Source of the DNA: Amycolatopsis jiangsuensis
GTDB taxonomy: Bacteria > Actinomycetota > Actinomycetes > Mycobacteriales > Pseudonocardiaceae
Length of the DNA stretch: 64,000 nucleotides
Direction: 5' to 3'
NCBI RefSeq assembly: GCF_014204865.1
Contig: NZ_JACHMG010000001.1
Coordinates: forward strand, 7,094,501-7,158,500
The position numbers and the translations under genes are program-made. Below, piece after piece: positions 47,219 to 56,269 of the stretch; within the stretch, counting starts at the first letter, position 1; each line of letters opens with the position of its first letter. The notes below the pieces were generated by a model, which saw only the letters and a program-made list of their open reading frames with translations, had not been told where the DNA came from and did not search any database.

Positions 47219-48388
47219 ATGAGCACGGCAAGGGAAACCATCGGGATCGGCATGGTGGGCCATGCGTTCATGGGTGCGGTGCATTCGCATGCCTGGCGCA
47301 GTGTCCACCGGTTCTTCACCCCGCCGCTGATCCCGAGACTCGCCGTGCTCGGCGGACGGGACGAGGCTCGGACCAAGGCCGCCGCCGAGCGGTTCGGCTG
47401 GGCGGAAACCGAAACGGACTGGCGGGCGCTGATCGCCCGCGACGACGTCGACCTGGTCGACATCTGCACCCCGGGTGAGCACCACGCGGAGATCGCGATC
47501 GCCGCGCTCGAAGCCGGCAAGCACGTCCTGTGTGAGAAGCCGCTGGCCAACAGTCTCGCCGAAGCCGAGGCGATGGCGCGTGCGGCGGAGAAGGCGCGGG
47601 AGAACGGCGTCCGGTCCATGGTGGCGTTCAACTACCGCCGGGTGCCCGCGCTCGCGCACGCCCGGAACCTGGTCGCGAACGGAGCGCTCGGCGAGATCCG
47701 GCACGTGCGGACGGTGTATCTGCAGGACTGGCTGTCGGATCCTGCCTCGCCGATGACCTGGCGGCTGCACAAGGACAAGGCGGGCTCGGGGGCGTTGGGC
47801 GACCTCGGCGCGCACATCGTCGACGCCGCCCAGTTCGTCACCGGCGAGACCGTCACCGGGGTCTCCGCGCTGACCGACACCTTCGTCAAGGAACGTCCGG
47901 ACGGCAACGGTGGCACCGGGCAGGTGACCGTCGACGACGCCGCGTTGTTCCTCGGCCGGCTTTCCGGCGGTGGCGTGGCGAGCTTCGAGGCCACCCGGTA
48001 CGCGCTGGGCCGCAAGAACTCGATGCGGCTGGAGGTCAACGGGTCGAAGGCGAGCCTGGCGTTCGACTTCGAGTCGATGAACGAGCTGTCCTGGTTCGCC
48101 GGCGAGGACCCGGCGACCGAGGCCGGGTTCCGCCGGATCCTGGTCACCGAACCCGGGCACCCCTACGTCGGGGCGTGGTGGCCGCCCGGCCATCTGCTCG
48201 GCTACGAACACACCTTCACCCACGAGGTCGCCGATCTGCTCACCGCGATCGGCGACGGCAGGGACCCGGAACCGTCCTTCGAGGACGGTCTGCGGGTCCA
48301 GCGGGTCCTCGACGCCGTCGAGCGCAGCGCGGCCGGCGAAGCCGGGTGGACCGCGGTGCCGGCCGGTGTCGCCGACCGGCACAACTGA
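47219..48388 (+). CDS. Gfo/Idh/MocA family dehydrogenase
   Basis: A 389-residue NAD(P)-dependent sugar or inositol dehydrogenase. The Rossmann start is IGIGMVGHAFMGAVH; the cofactor motif is CEKPLA; the catalytic segment is ALGDLGAHIVDAAQFVTG. It has AGGAGGGG just before the ATG. Family members oxidise inositol, or oxidise and reduce sugars at C3 to 3-keto forms. Placed after the importer and before the inositol-phosphate-synthase homologue, it probably acts on the imported compound in the cytoplasm. Confidence 0.92.
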   Translation: MSTARETIGIGMVGHAFMGAVHSHAWRSVHRFFTPPLIPRLAVLGGRDEARTKAAAERFGWAETETDWRALIARDDVDLVDICTPGEHHAEIAIAALEAGKHVLCEKPLANSLAEAEAMARAAEKARENGVRSMVAFNYRRVPALAHARNLVANGALGEIRHVRTVYLQDWLSDPASPMTWRLHKDKAGSGALGDLGAHIVDAAQFVTGETVTGVSALTDTFVKERPDGNGGTGQVTVDDAALFLGRLSGGGVASFEATRYALGRKNSMRLEVNGSKASLAFDFESMNELSWFAGEDPATEAGFRRILVTEPGHPYVGAWWPPGHLLGYEHTFTHEVADLLTAIGDGRDPEPSFEDGLRVQRVLDAVERSAAGEAGWTAVPAGVADRHN

Positions 48389-48416
48389 CCAGCGAATCCG
48401 GCCGAAAGGTGGACAC

Positions 48417-49574
48417 ATGCCCGCTCAGCAACGCACTGGCCTCTGGTTGATCGGAGCCCGGGGGTCGGTCGCCACGACCGCGGCGGTGGGGCTGCTCGCC
48501 CTGCGGGCCCGGATCGCCGGGCCGACCGGCTGTGTCACCGAGCTGCCCGCGTTCGCCGGTGCCGGCCTGCCCGGCTGGGACGACCTCGTGCTCGGCGGGC
48601 ACGACGTGGTGCACACCCCGCTGGAGAAGCGGGCCGAGCAGCTGGCGCACGCCGGGGTGTTCGGGCAGTCGGTCTTCGCCGCCGTCCGCTCCGGACTGTC
48701 CGAAGTGGACGCCGAAATCCGTGACGGCTACCATCCCGCGGCGCATACCGGCGCGCAGGCCCCGGCCGCCGAACGGCTTTCCGCCGACATCCGGGACTTC
48801 GCCGAGCGGAACGGTCTCGCCCGCGTCGTGGTGGTCAACGTCTCCTCCACCGAGGCCCCGTGCCCGCGTTTGCCGGAGCACGACGACCTCGGTGCGCTCG
48901 AAACGGCGCTGGCCGACCCCGCACGGGCGGTGCTGCCGCCCAGTTCGCTGGCGGCGTACGCGGCTTTGCGGGCGGGCTGTCCGTATGTCGAGTTCACGCC
49001 GTCCGCGGGCGTCACGTTGCCGGCGTTGCAGCAGCTCGCCGAGCGGGAAGGCCTGCCGTACGCGGGGTGCGACGGCAAGACCGGGGAGACGTTGCTGCGC
49101 ACGGTGCTGGCCCCGATGTTCGGCGCGCGGGCGCTGAAGGTGCGGTCGTGGGCGGGCACCAACCTGCTGGGTGGCGGGGACGGCGAGACGCTGGCGGATC
49201 CGGTGACAGTGGCCAGCAAGCTGGAGTCCAAAGCGCGTGGACTCGCGGCGTTGCTCGGCGACGACGTCACCGCGCCCCTGCACATCGACAACGTGCCCGA
49301 CCTCGGCGAGGTCAAGACCGCCTGGGATCACGTGTCCTTCGAGGGATTCCTCGGCGCACGGATGAATCTGCAGTTCACCTGGACCGGCTACGACTCCGCG
49401 CTCGCCGCGCCGCTCGTGCTGGACCTGGCCCGGCTGGTGGCGGCCGCGCACGCCGCGGGAGCGCGTGGTGCCCTGACCGAGCTCGGGTTCTTCTTCAAGG
49501 ACCCGCTCGGCAGTGACGAGCACCGGTTCGCCGAGCAGACCGCGCGCCTGCTCTCCTGGGCCGGGTCGCTGTGA
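48417..49574 (+). CDS. Myo-inositol-1-phosphate synthase homologue
   Basis: A 385-residue NAD-dependent cyclase of the inositol-3-phosphate synthase family. Key features are the Rossmann loop WLIGARGSVATT, VNVSSTEAP, YVEFTPSAG, the catalytic-region lysine in CDGKTGETLLRT, and VRSWAGTNLLGGGDGE. AAAGGTGGA precedes the ATG. Canonical enzymes turn glucose 6-phosphate into inositol phosphate. Here the gene leads an Ebo-like operon with four-base overlaps. In classical ebo loci a dehydroquinate-synthase-like cyclase (EboD) is found, which is not seen here. This enzyme may fill that role with a different fold. Confidence 0.88.
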   Translation: MPAQQRTGLWLIGARGSVATTAAVGLLALRARIAGPTGCVTELPAFAGAGLPGWDDLVLGGHDVVHTPLEKRAEQLAHAGVFGQSVFAAVRSGLSEVDAEIRDGYHPAAHTGAQAPAAERLSADIRDFAERNGLARVVVVNVSSTEAPCPRLPEHDDLGALETALADPARAVLPPSSLAAYAALRAGCPYVEFTPSAGVTLPALQQLAEREGLPYAGCDGKTGETLLRTVLAPMFGARALKVRSWAGTNLLGGGDGETLADPVTVASKLESKARGLAALLGDDVTAPLHIDNVPDLGEVKTAWDHVSFEGFLGARMNLQFTWTGYDSALAAPLVLDLARLVAAAHAAGARGALTELGFFFKDPLGSDEHRFAEQTARLLSWAGSL

Positions 49575-50419
49575 AGGCCTACGTGGAGCTGGTGCGGGCG
49601 CCGGCCGCGCTGACCGCGCTCGGTGACCCGGTCGCCGGATCGGCCGCGGCGGGTCTGCGGATGACCGGACGACGGTTGCTGCTGCCGTTGTCCTCGGCCG
49701 CCTTCTACTGGGCCGGGATGGCGCTCAACGACTGGGCGGACCGGAAGCTCGACGCGGTGGAACGTCCGGAGCGGCCCATTCCGTCCGGGCGGGTGAGCGC
49801 CGGTTCCGCGCTGGCCACCGGGACCGCGCTGACCGCTGCCGGGCTCGGCCTCGCCGCGCTCGGTGGCGGCCGGAAGACGGTACAGGTGGCGGTTCCGCTG
49901 GCCGCGGCGGTGTGGGCCTACGACACCGTGTTCAAGCCGACGCCGGCCGGACCGGTCGCGATGGCGGTCTGCCGCACCCTCGACGTGCTGCTCGGCGCCG
50001 GTGACCAGCCCGGTAAAGCGGCCGGAGCCGCGGCGGCGGTCGGCGTGCATACCCTCGGCGTCACCGCGCTGTCGACAGGGGAGGTACACGGCGCTGACGC
50101 GACGACTGCCCGTGTTGCCCTGGCTACCAGCTGTGCGGCGACAACGTTGGCATTGACCGGACCTGCTCGTGGCGGCTGGCGCCGGCTCGTCTCGATGACG
50201 GCTGCCTCGGGGTACGCCGGCCTGGTCGGGCGGGCACAGGCGGCCGCGGTCCGTGATCCGTCGGCGCCGGCTGTGCGCACGGCGACGGTGACCGGCATCC
50301 ACGGCATGGTCCCCCTGCAGGCGGCTGTCGCGGCCAAGCACACGGTGCTGGGCGCCGCACTCGTGAGCGCCGCCCTCCCGCTGGCCCGGAAACTGTCCAG
50401 GAAGGTGAGCCCGACATGA
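49571..50419 (+). CDS. UbiA-like prenyltransferase, EboC type
   Basis: A 282-residue integral membrane protein of the UbiA superfamily. The first aspartate motif is NDWADRKLDAVERPERPIPSG; membrane helices follow through the C-terminus. The second aspartate motif is weaker (YDTVFKP). It is shorter and more Ala-rich than menaquinone or heme prenyltransferases, as in EboC proteins. It overlaps both neighbours by four bases, so it is co-translated with the cyclase before and the barrel-EboA gene after. The expected role is prenylation of an unknown metabolite at the membrane. Confidence 0.85.
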   Translation: MKAYVELVRAPAALTALGDPVAGSAAAGLRMTGRRLLLPLSSAAFYWAGMALNDWADRKLDAVERPERPIPSGRVSAGSALATGTALTAAGLGLAALGGGRKTVQVAVPLAAAVWAYDTVFKPTPAGPVAMAVCRTLDVLLGAGDQPGKAAGAAAAVGVHTLGVTALSTGEVHGADATTARVALATSCAATTLALTGPARGGWRRLVSMTAASGYAGLVGRAQAAAVRDPSAPAVRTATVTGIHGMVPLQAAVAAKHTVLGAALVSAALPLARKLSRKVSPT

Positions 50420-51861
50420 GCTTCCACCTCGGTTACGGCACCAACGGGTTCGCCAACCACCGGCTCGACGACGCGCTCGCGGTCATCGCCGACCTCGGCT
50501 ACACCGGGGTGGCGCTGACGCTGGACCACGACCACCTCGACCCGTTCTCCGGTGAGCTGCCCCGCCGGGTCGGTCGGCTCGCGTCGCGGCTTTCCTCGCT
50601 CGGCCTGCACCGGGTGGTGATCGAGACCGGTGCCCGGTACCTGCTGGATCCGTGGCACAAGCATTCGCCGACCCTGCTGTCCGACGATCCGGCGCCGCGA
50701 ATCGCGTTCCTGAGCAAGGCGCTGGAGATCGCCGGGGACCTCGGCGCCGACTGTGTCTCCTTCTGGTCCGGTGTGTCCACTGTGGAAGACGACCTCGCGT
50801 GGTCCCGATTGCGCTCCGGGGTCGCCGCGGTGCTGGGGCAGGCGGAGCGACACGGTGTCCGGCTCGCCATGGAACCCGAACCCGGGCATCTCGTGCGGCA
50901 CTTGAGCCAGGTGCTGGACCTGCGCAAGGAACTCGGTGAACCGGAGCTGTTCGGCGTCACCCTCGACGTCGGGCACTGCGTTGCCGTGGAACCGGCCGAC
51001 GCGGCGGAGTGCGTACGTCTCGCCGGTCCGCTGCTGTGGAACGTGCAGCTCGACGACATGCTGCCGAACGTCCACGAGCACCTGGAATTCGGCGACGGAC
51101 AGCTGGATCTCGCGGGCACGCTCGCGGCGCTGGCGGACATCGGCTACACCGGGCTGGCCGCGGTGGAGCTGCCCCGGCACAGCCACGCCGCGCCGGACAC
51201 CGCCCGGCGTGCGTTCACCGCGCTGAGCGCCGCGATGCCGTGGCCGGTGCAGGCGGAACACCGCATCCGTGCGAAGCCTTCGGCCATCGGCACGCTTTTC
51301 CCGGCGGTCGGCCGGGTGGCCGGACGCGACGCACTGGAGCCGGCGACCGACCCGCAGGGTCTCGTGCACGGCACGGCCGACGACCGGGTCCGGGTCCGGC
51401 TGGTCGCGGCGCTGGCCGAGGTCCTCGACGACCCGGCGCTGGCCGCGGAGCTTCGTGACCTGTACCGCTACGGCGACGATGCCGAGCGGCGCGGGGTTCT
51501 GCGTGCGCTCAACGCGACGGAGTCCCCTGGCGCCGAAGTCACCCGCGCCGGGCTGGAGCTGGTCGGGGACGCTCTGCGAGCCAACGACACCCGGCTCGTC
51601 GCGGCGGCGATGGGCAGCTTCGGCGCCCGGTTCCTCGACGACCACGCCTGGCGGCACGGGGTGCTGAAATGCGTGTTCACCGGCGTGCCGCTGGCCGCGG
51701 TCGCGGACCTGAAAACTCGCGCGGACGACGAGCTGCTGCGGATGCTCGCCGATTTCGCCGACGAACGCCGGGCGGCCGGTCGCACTGTCTCCGCCGACGC
51801 TCTGGACCTGCTCAAGGAAGGTGACCAGCGGTGCGCATCTTCGATCCCCACATCCACATGA
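50416..51861 (+). CDS. Sugar isomerase-like TIM barrel fused to EboA domain
   Basis: A 481-residue two-part protein. Residues 1-280 are an AP-endonuclease-2/xylose-isomerase-like barrel (GYGTNGFANHRLDDAL; metal-ligand candidates in AMEPEPGH, TLDVGHC, NVQLDDML, AAVELPRH). From about 295 to 470 comes an all-helical EboA domain (GLVHGTADDRVRVRLVAAL, WRHGVLKCVFTGVPL). In many ebo loci the two functions are separate, so this looks like a fusion. The last 31 bases overlap the following TatD-like gene in another frame, an unusually long overlap that implies coupled translation. The substrate is unknown. Confidence 0.84.
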   Translation: MSFHLGYGTNGFANHRLDDALAVIADLGYTGVALTLDHDHLDPFSGELPRRVGRLASRLSSLGLHRVVIETGARYLLDPWHKHSPTLLSDDPAPRIAFLSKALEIAGDLGADCVSFWSGVSTVEDDLAWSRLRSGVAAVLGQAERHGVRLAMEPEPGHLVRHLSQVLDLRKELGEPELFGVTLDVGHCVAVEPADAAECVRLAGPLLWNVQLDDMLPNVHEHLEFGDGQLDLAGTLAALADIGYTGLAAVELPRHSHAAPDTARRAFTALSAAMPWPVQAEHRIRAKPSAIGTLFPAVGRVAGRDALEPATDPQGLVHGTADDRVRVRLVAALAEVLDDPALAAELRDLYRYGDDAERRGVLRALNATESPGAEVTRAGLELVGDALRANDTRLVAAAMGSFGARFLDDHAWRHGVLKCVFTGVPLAAVADLKTRADDELLRMLADFADERRAAGRTVSADALDLLKEGDQRCASSIPTST

Positions 51862-52694
51862 CGTCCCGGACCACCGACGACTACGAGGCGATGTACGCGG
51901 CGGGTGTCCGCGCGCTCGTCGAACCCGCGTTCTGGCTCGGGCAACCGCGCACCGGGGTCGGCTCGTTCACCGACTACTTCGACGGGCTGATCGGCTGGGA
52001 ACGCTTCCGTGCCGGCCAGTTCGGCATCCGGCACCACTGCACCATCGCGCTGAACCCCAAGGAGGCCAACGATCCCCGCTGCCGCGAAGTACTCGGGGTG
52101 CTGCCGAGGTACCTGGCCAAGGACGGGGTGGTCGCGGTCGGCGAGGTCGGCTACGACTCGATGACCCGGGAGGAGGACGAGGTCTTCGCGCGGCAGCTGG
52201 AGCTGGCCGTGGAGCACGAGCTGCCGGTGCTGGTGCACACTCCGCACCGGGACAAGCTGGAAGGCACCAAGCGGACCCTCGACGTGGTCCGGGAGTCCGG
52301 GATCCCGCCGGAGCGGGTGACCGTGGACCACCTCAACGAGGTCACCGTCAAGCTCGTGAAGGACTCCGGATCCTGGATGGGGTTCTCCATCTACCCGGAC
52401 ACCAAAATGGACGAACACCGGATGGTCGCGCTGCTGCGTCAGTACGGCCTGGAGCAGATGATCGTCAACTCGGCCGCGGACTGGGGCCGCTCGGATCCGC
52501 TGAAGACCGCGAAAACCGGGCAGGCAATGCTCGACGACGGCTTCACCGAGGCCGACGTGGACCGGGTGCTGTGGCAGAACCCGGTCGAGTTCTACGGCCA
52601 GAGCGGACGGCTCACGCTCGATCCACTGCCCGGGTTCAGCGGCGAGCCGCAGGAGTTCGCCGGCAACTCGGTGCTGCGGGGTGCCCGCAAATGA
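51831..52694 (+). CDS. TatD-like metal-dependent hydrolase, EboB type
   Basis: A 287-residue amidohydrolase-fold protein. Metal ligands follow the TatD order: HxH in FDPHIHM at the N-terminus, Glu in VGEVGYDS, His in LVHTPHRD, His in VDHLNE, and Asp in SAADWG. The GTG start (MRIFDPHIHM) lies inside the end of the EboA gene; it is the only start that keeps the first metal site. EboB proteins are predicted hydrolases for a small metabolite rather than DNA, judged from their conserved partners. Confidence 0.87.
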   Translation: MRIFDPHIHMTSRTTDDYEAMYAAGVRALVEPAFWLGQPRTGVGSFTDYFDGLIGWERFRAGQFGIRHHCTIALNPKEANDPRCREVLGVLPRYLAKDGVVAVGEVGYDSMTREEDEVFARQLELAVEHELPVLVHTPHRDKLEGTKRTLDVVRESGIPPERVTVDHLNEVTVKLVKDSGSWMGFSIYPDTKMDEHRMVALLRQYGLEQMIVNSAADWGRSDPLKTAKTGQAMLDDGFTEADVDRVLWQNPVEFYGQSGRLTLDPLPGFSGEPQEFAGNSVLRGARK

Positions 52695-53782
52695 TCTCCT
52701 ACTGCACGAACGTGCATCCCGCGGAGGACGTCGCCGGTATCGTCGCGCAACTGGAACGGTACGCGTTGCCGGTGCGTGAGCGGCTCGGCGCGGACCGGCT
52801 CGGTGTCGGACTGTGGCTTTCCGCCCCGGTCGCCCGTGGGCTCGCCGACGATGTGGCTGCGCGCAAAGCGTTGCGTGCGGAGCTGGACGCACGCGGCCTG
52901 GCGGTCTACACGCTGAACGCCTTTCCCTACGGTGGTTTTCACGACGAAGTCGTGAAGCACGCGGTCTACCGTCCCCGATGGACGGACCGCGAGCGGGTGG
53001 CCTACACGATCGACTGCGTGACCGTCTTGGCCGATCTGCTGGCTGAAGACGCTTCGTACGGCAGCATTTCCACCCTTCCGCTGGGCTGGCGTGACCCGTG
53101 GACGGCCTACGACGACCGGTGTGCGTCGGAGGCGATCGACCAGGTCGTTCGGGTGATCCGGATCTTCGCCGCGGCCGGGGACCGGCCGATCCGGCTGGCC
53201 GTGGAGCCCGAACCCGGATGTGTCCTCGACACCGTGGACGATGCGCTGGGCTGGCTGTCCGGCCGGGTCGATCCGGCCTACGTCGGTCTGTGCCTGGACA
53301 CCTGCCACCTCGCGGTTTCCTTCGCCGACCCGGCGGAAACGCTGGCCGCCATCGCGGCGTCCGAAGTGGACGTCGTCAAGGTGCAGGCGTCCGCGGCGTT
53401 GCACGTGCCGAAGCCGGCCGAGGCGCGCGATGCCTTGGCGACGTTCGCCGAACCCCGTTACCTGCACCAGGTTCGCGAACTCGACGCGGTCGGGGTGGTG
53501 CACCGGGCCGACGATCTTCCCGGCGCCTGGGAGGAGCTGCCCGGAGAGGGGCCGTGGCGGGTGCACTTCCACCTGCCACTGCACCAGGCTCCGGCCGCGC
53601 CGCTGGCCACGACCACGGACGTGCTGCGCACGGTGGCCGCCGGGCTGCCCGGCCGGCCGCACCTCGAGGTCGAGACCTACACCTGGAGCGTGTTGCTGGG
53701 CGCGGGCGACCTGGTCGGCGGGATCGCCGCGGAACTCGCCTGGGCACAGGCGAACCTGATCGGGGAAGGGAGCGCCGCGTGA
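52691..53782 (+). CDS. EboE-type metabolite traffic protein (isomerase-like barrel)
   Basis: A 363-residue xylose-isomerase-like barrel of the EboE group. The N-terminus MISYCTNVHPAEDV is characteristic. Further motifs are YTLNAFPYGGFHDEVVKHAVYRP, LAVEPEPGC, GLCLDTCHLAVSF, VVKVQASAAL and HFHLPLH. ATGA overlaps join it to the EboB-like and EboF-like genes. It is thought to modify or present the transported intermediate; the reaction is not known for the family. Confidence 0.87.
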   Translation: MISYCTNVHPAEDVAGIVAQLERYALPVRERLGADRLGVGLWLSAPVARGLADDVAARKALRAELDARGLAVYTLNAFPYGGFHDEVVKHAVYRPRWTDRERVAYTIDCVTVLADLLAEDASYGSISTLPLGWRDPWTAYDDRCASEAIDQVVRVIRIFAAAGDRPIRLAVEPEPGCVLDTVDDALGWLSGRVDPAYVGLCLDTCHLAVSFADPAETLAAIAASEVDVVKVQASAALHVPKPAEARDALATFAEPRYLHQVRELDAVGVVHRADDLPGAWEELPGEGPWRVHFHLPLHQAPAAPLATTTDVLRTVAAGLPGRPHLEVETYTWSVLLGAGDLVGGIAAELAWAQANLIGEGSAA

Positions 53783-55152
53783 AGCCGTTGGTGGTTCTCG
53801 ACGTCGTCGGACTGACCCCGAAGGCCCTGCGGCACATGCCGAAGCTGTCGGAGATCGCCCGCGACGGCTGGCAGGCCGAACTGGGCACGGTGCTGCCCGC
53901 GGTCACCTGCAGTGCGCAGTCGACGTTCCTCACCGGGTTGCTGCCCGCGCAGCACGGCATCGTGGGCAATGGCTGGTACTTCCGCGAGCTGGGTGAGATC
54001 TTCCTGTGGCGCCAGCACAACCGGCTCGTCGGCGGCGAAAAGCTGTGGGAGACCGCGCGGGCCGCACACCCCGGCTACACCTCGGCGAACGTCTGCTGGT
54101 GGTACGCGATGGGGATGTCCACCGACGTCACGGTGACGCCGCGGCCGATCTACCACGCCGACGGACGCAAGTCGCCGGACGCCTACGTGCGCCCGCCCGA
54201 GCTGCACGACCGGCTCACCGGCGAGCTCGGGGAGTTCCCGCTTTTCCAGTACTGGGGCCCCACCGCGTCGCTCAAGTCGAGCAAGTGGGTGATCGGCGCG
54301 TCGCGGCAGATCCTGCGCGAGCGCCGTCCGGATCTGCTGCTGACCTACGTCCCGCACCTGGACTACGACCTGCAGCGCTTCGGTCCCGACGCACCACAGG
54401 CGGCAAAGGCCGCACGGGAGCTGGACAAGGCACTCGCGCCACTGCTGGACGATGCCCGCAACGCCGGCGCGACGGTGGTCGTGCTCAGCGAGTACGGCAT
54501 CACCGACGTGCACCGGCCGGTGGATCTCAACCGGGCGCTGCGCCGGGAAGGACTGCTGGAGGTCTACACCCAGGCCGGTATGGAGTACCTGGATCCCTGG
54601 GCCTCACGCGCGTTCGCCGTCGCCGATCACCAGGTCGCGCACCTCTACGTCCGCGACGAGTCCGATGTGGATCGAGTACGCGCGATCGCGCACGAACTGT
54701 CCGGAGTGGACGAGGTACTGGACCGCGAAGCCCAGGCGAAGTACGGAATCGACCACGAGCGCGCCGGTGAACTCGTCGCTGTCGCCGAGCCCGACTCCTG
54801 GTTCACTTACTACTACTGGCTCGACGACGCGCGCAAACCCGACTTCGCCCGCGGCGTCGAGATCCACCGCAAGCCCGGCTACGACCCGGCCGAGCTGTTC
54901 TTCGATCCCCAGGACCGGTTCGCCAAGGCGCGGGCCGGGCTCAACCTGGGCAAGAAGTTCGCCGGACTGCGTTACGCGATGGACGTCGTCCCGACCGATC
55001 CCCGGTGGGTGCGTGGTTCGCACGGCAGGCTGCCGGATTCCTCTGCCGACGGCCCGGTGCTGCTCTGCTCGGACCCGGCCGGCGAACCCTCCGGCCGGAT
55101 CGCGGCGACCGGCGTGCACCCGCTGCTGCTTTCGCTGCAAGGACTCAAGTAA
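53779..55152 (+). CDS. Nucleotide pyrophosphatase/alkaline phosphatase superfamily protein, EboF type
   Basis: A 457-residue metallo-phosphoesterase. The N-terminus LVVLDVVGLTPKAL gives the first metal aspartate, and LPAVTCSAQSTFLTG holds the nucleophile threonine, followed by LLPAQHGIVGNGW. Later metal ligands are in YVPHLDYDLQRFGPD, VVLSEYGI and ATGVHPLLLS. No signal peptide is present, so it should be cytoplasmic or membrane-associated through partners. GTG overlaps the EboE stop. The enzyme would cleave a phosphodiester or pyrophosphate in the metabolite. Confidence 0.88.
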   Translation: MKPLVVLDVVGLTPKALRHMPKLSEIARDGWQAELGTVLPAVTCSAQSTFLTGLLPAQHGIVGNGWYFRELGEIFLWRQHNRLVGGEKLWETARAAHPGYTSANVCWWYAMGMSTDVTVTPRPIYHADGRKSPDAYVRPPELHDRLTGELGEFPLFQYWGPTASLKSSKWVIGASRQILRERRPDLLLTYVPHLDYDLQRFGPDAPQAAKAARELDKALAPLLDDARNAGATVVVLSEYGITDVHRPVDLNRALRREGLLEVYTQAGMEYLDPWASRAFAVADHQVAHLYVRDESDVDRVRAIAHELSGVDEVLDREAQAKYGIDHERAGELVAVAEPDSWFTYYYWLDDARKPDFARGVEIHRKPGYDPAELFFDPQDRFAKARAGLNLGKKFAGLRYAMDVVPTDPRWVRGSHGRLPDSSADGPVLLCSDPAGEPSGRIAATGVHPLLLSLQGLK

Positions 55153-55213
55153 CCCACCCGCACGACCCGCGTCCCGTTTCCTTGATCGCCGTCGCTCATC
55201 GAAAGGATCGCCC

Positions 55214-55258
55214 ATGACCCTGTCCCCGCACCGACGCAGTATCGAGGAGCCCCGGTGA
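55214..55258 (+). CDS. Possible 14-residue leader peptide
   Basis: A 14-codon frame ([14 protein letters not shown]) begins with ATG seven bases after GAAAGG and stops across the GTG of the next gene (GTGA). The following sugar-isomerase gene has only a modest ribosome site of its own, so ribosomes ending here may re-initiate there. No match to a known attenuator peptide was recognised. Confidence 0.45.
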   Translation: MTLSPHRRSIEEPR

Positions 55259-56259
55259 GCCGGCCGATCACCCTGTTCACCGGGCAGTGGGCGGATCTCC
55301 CGTTCACCGAGGTGTGCAAGCTCGCCGGCGAATGGGGCTATGACGGCCTCGAGATCGCCTGCTCCGGCGACCACTTCGAGGTCGACCGCGCACTGTCCGA
55401 AAAGGACTACGTGCCCGGCAGGCTGCGGCTTTTGGAAGAGCACGGCCTGAAGGTCTGGGCCATTTCCAACCACCTCGTGGGTCAGGCCGTGTGCGACGAC
55501 CCCATCGACGAACGCCACCAGGCCATCATCCCCTCCCGGGTGTGGGGTGACGGTGAACCCGAGGGCGTCCGGCAGCGGGCCGCGCAGGAGATGGCCGACA
55601 CCGCACGGGCGGCGGCGAAACTCGGGGTGTCGACGGTGATCGGCTTCACCGGTTCGAAGACCTGGAAGTACGTGGCGATGTTCCCGCCGGTCTCGCAGGC
55701 GGTGATCGACGAGGGCTACCAGGACTTCGCCGACCGGTGGAACCCGATCCTCGACGTGTTCGACGAGGTGGGCGTGCGGTTCGCACACGAGGTGCACCCG
55801 TCGGAGATCGCCTACGACTACTGGACCACGAAACGCGCGCTCGAGGCCGTGGGCAACCGGGCGGCCTTCGGGCTGAACTGGGACCCGTCGCACTTCGTCT
55901 GGCAGGACCTCGATCCGGTCGGCTTCATCCTCGATTTCGCCGACCGGATCTACCACGTGGACTGCAAGGACACCCGCAAGCGGTTCGACGGGCGCAACGG
56001 CCGGCTGGGCTCGCACCTGCCCTGGGGCGATCCCCGGCGTGGCTGGGACTTCGTCTCGACCGGGCACGGCGACGTGCCCTGGGAGGACTGCTTCCGGGCA
56101 CTCAACTCGATCGGCTACGCCGGTCCGGTCTCGGTGGAGTGGGAGGACGCCGGGATGGACCGGCTCCGCGGCGCCGCCGAGGCGGTGACCTACCTGCGGA
56201 AACTCCTGTTCGACAAGCCGTCGGCGGCCTTCGACGCGGCTTTCAGCAACCAGAAGTGA
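55255..56259 (+). CDS. Sugar phosphate isomerase/epimerase family protein
   Basis: A 334-residue AP-endonuclease-2-type TIM barrel. It has [29 protein letters not shown] at the N-terminus and metal-ligand candidates in [35 protein letters not shown] and [11 protein letters not shown]. Relatives are inosose epimerases, inosose dehydratases and 3-keto-sugar epimerases/lyases. It is cytoplasmic. The GTG start overlaps the stop of a small upstream frame. It follows the EboF gene by about 100 bases and precedes a Tat-exported paralogue. Confidence 0.9.
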   Translation: MSRPITLFTGQWADLPFTEVCKLAGEWGYDGLEIACSGDHFEVDRALSEKDYVPGRLRLLEEHGLKVWAISNHLVGQAVCDDPIDERHQAIIPSRVWGDGEPEGVRQRAAQEMADTARAAAKLGVSTVIGFTGSKTWKYVAMFPPVSQAVIDEGYQDFADRWNPILDVFDEVGVRFAHEVHPSEIAYDYWTTKRALEAVGNRAAFGLNWDPSHFVWQDLDPVGFILDFADRIYHVDCKDTRKRFDGRNGRLGSHLPWGDPRRGWDFVSTGHGDVPWEDCFRALNSIGYAGPVSVEWEDAGMDRLRGAAEAVTYLRKLLFDKPSAAFDAAFSNQK

Positions 56260-56269
56260 GGGCGGTTCC

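Noticed and set aside
50140..50153. GACAACGTTGGC inside the EboC-type gene as a second LacI operator
   Set aside because: Only half of the palindrome matches and it lies mid-gene, so chance is more likely.
49571..50419. UbiA homologue as a menaquinone or heme biosynthesis enzyme
   Set aside because: Its short length, weak second Asp motif and four-base overlaps with Ebo-type genes fit EboC better.
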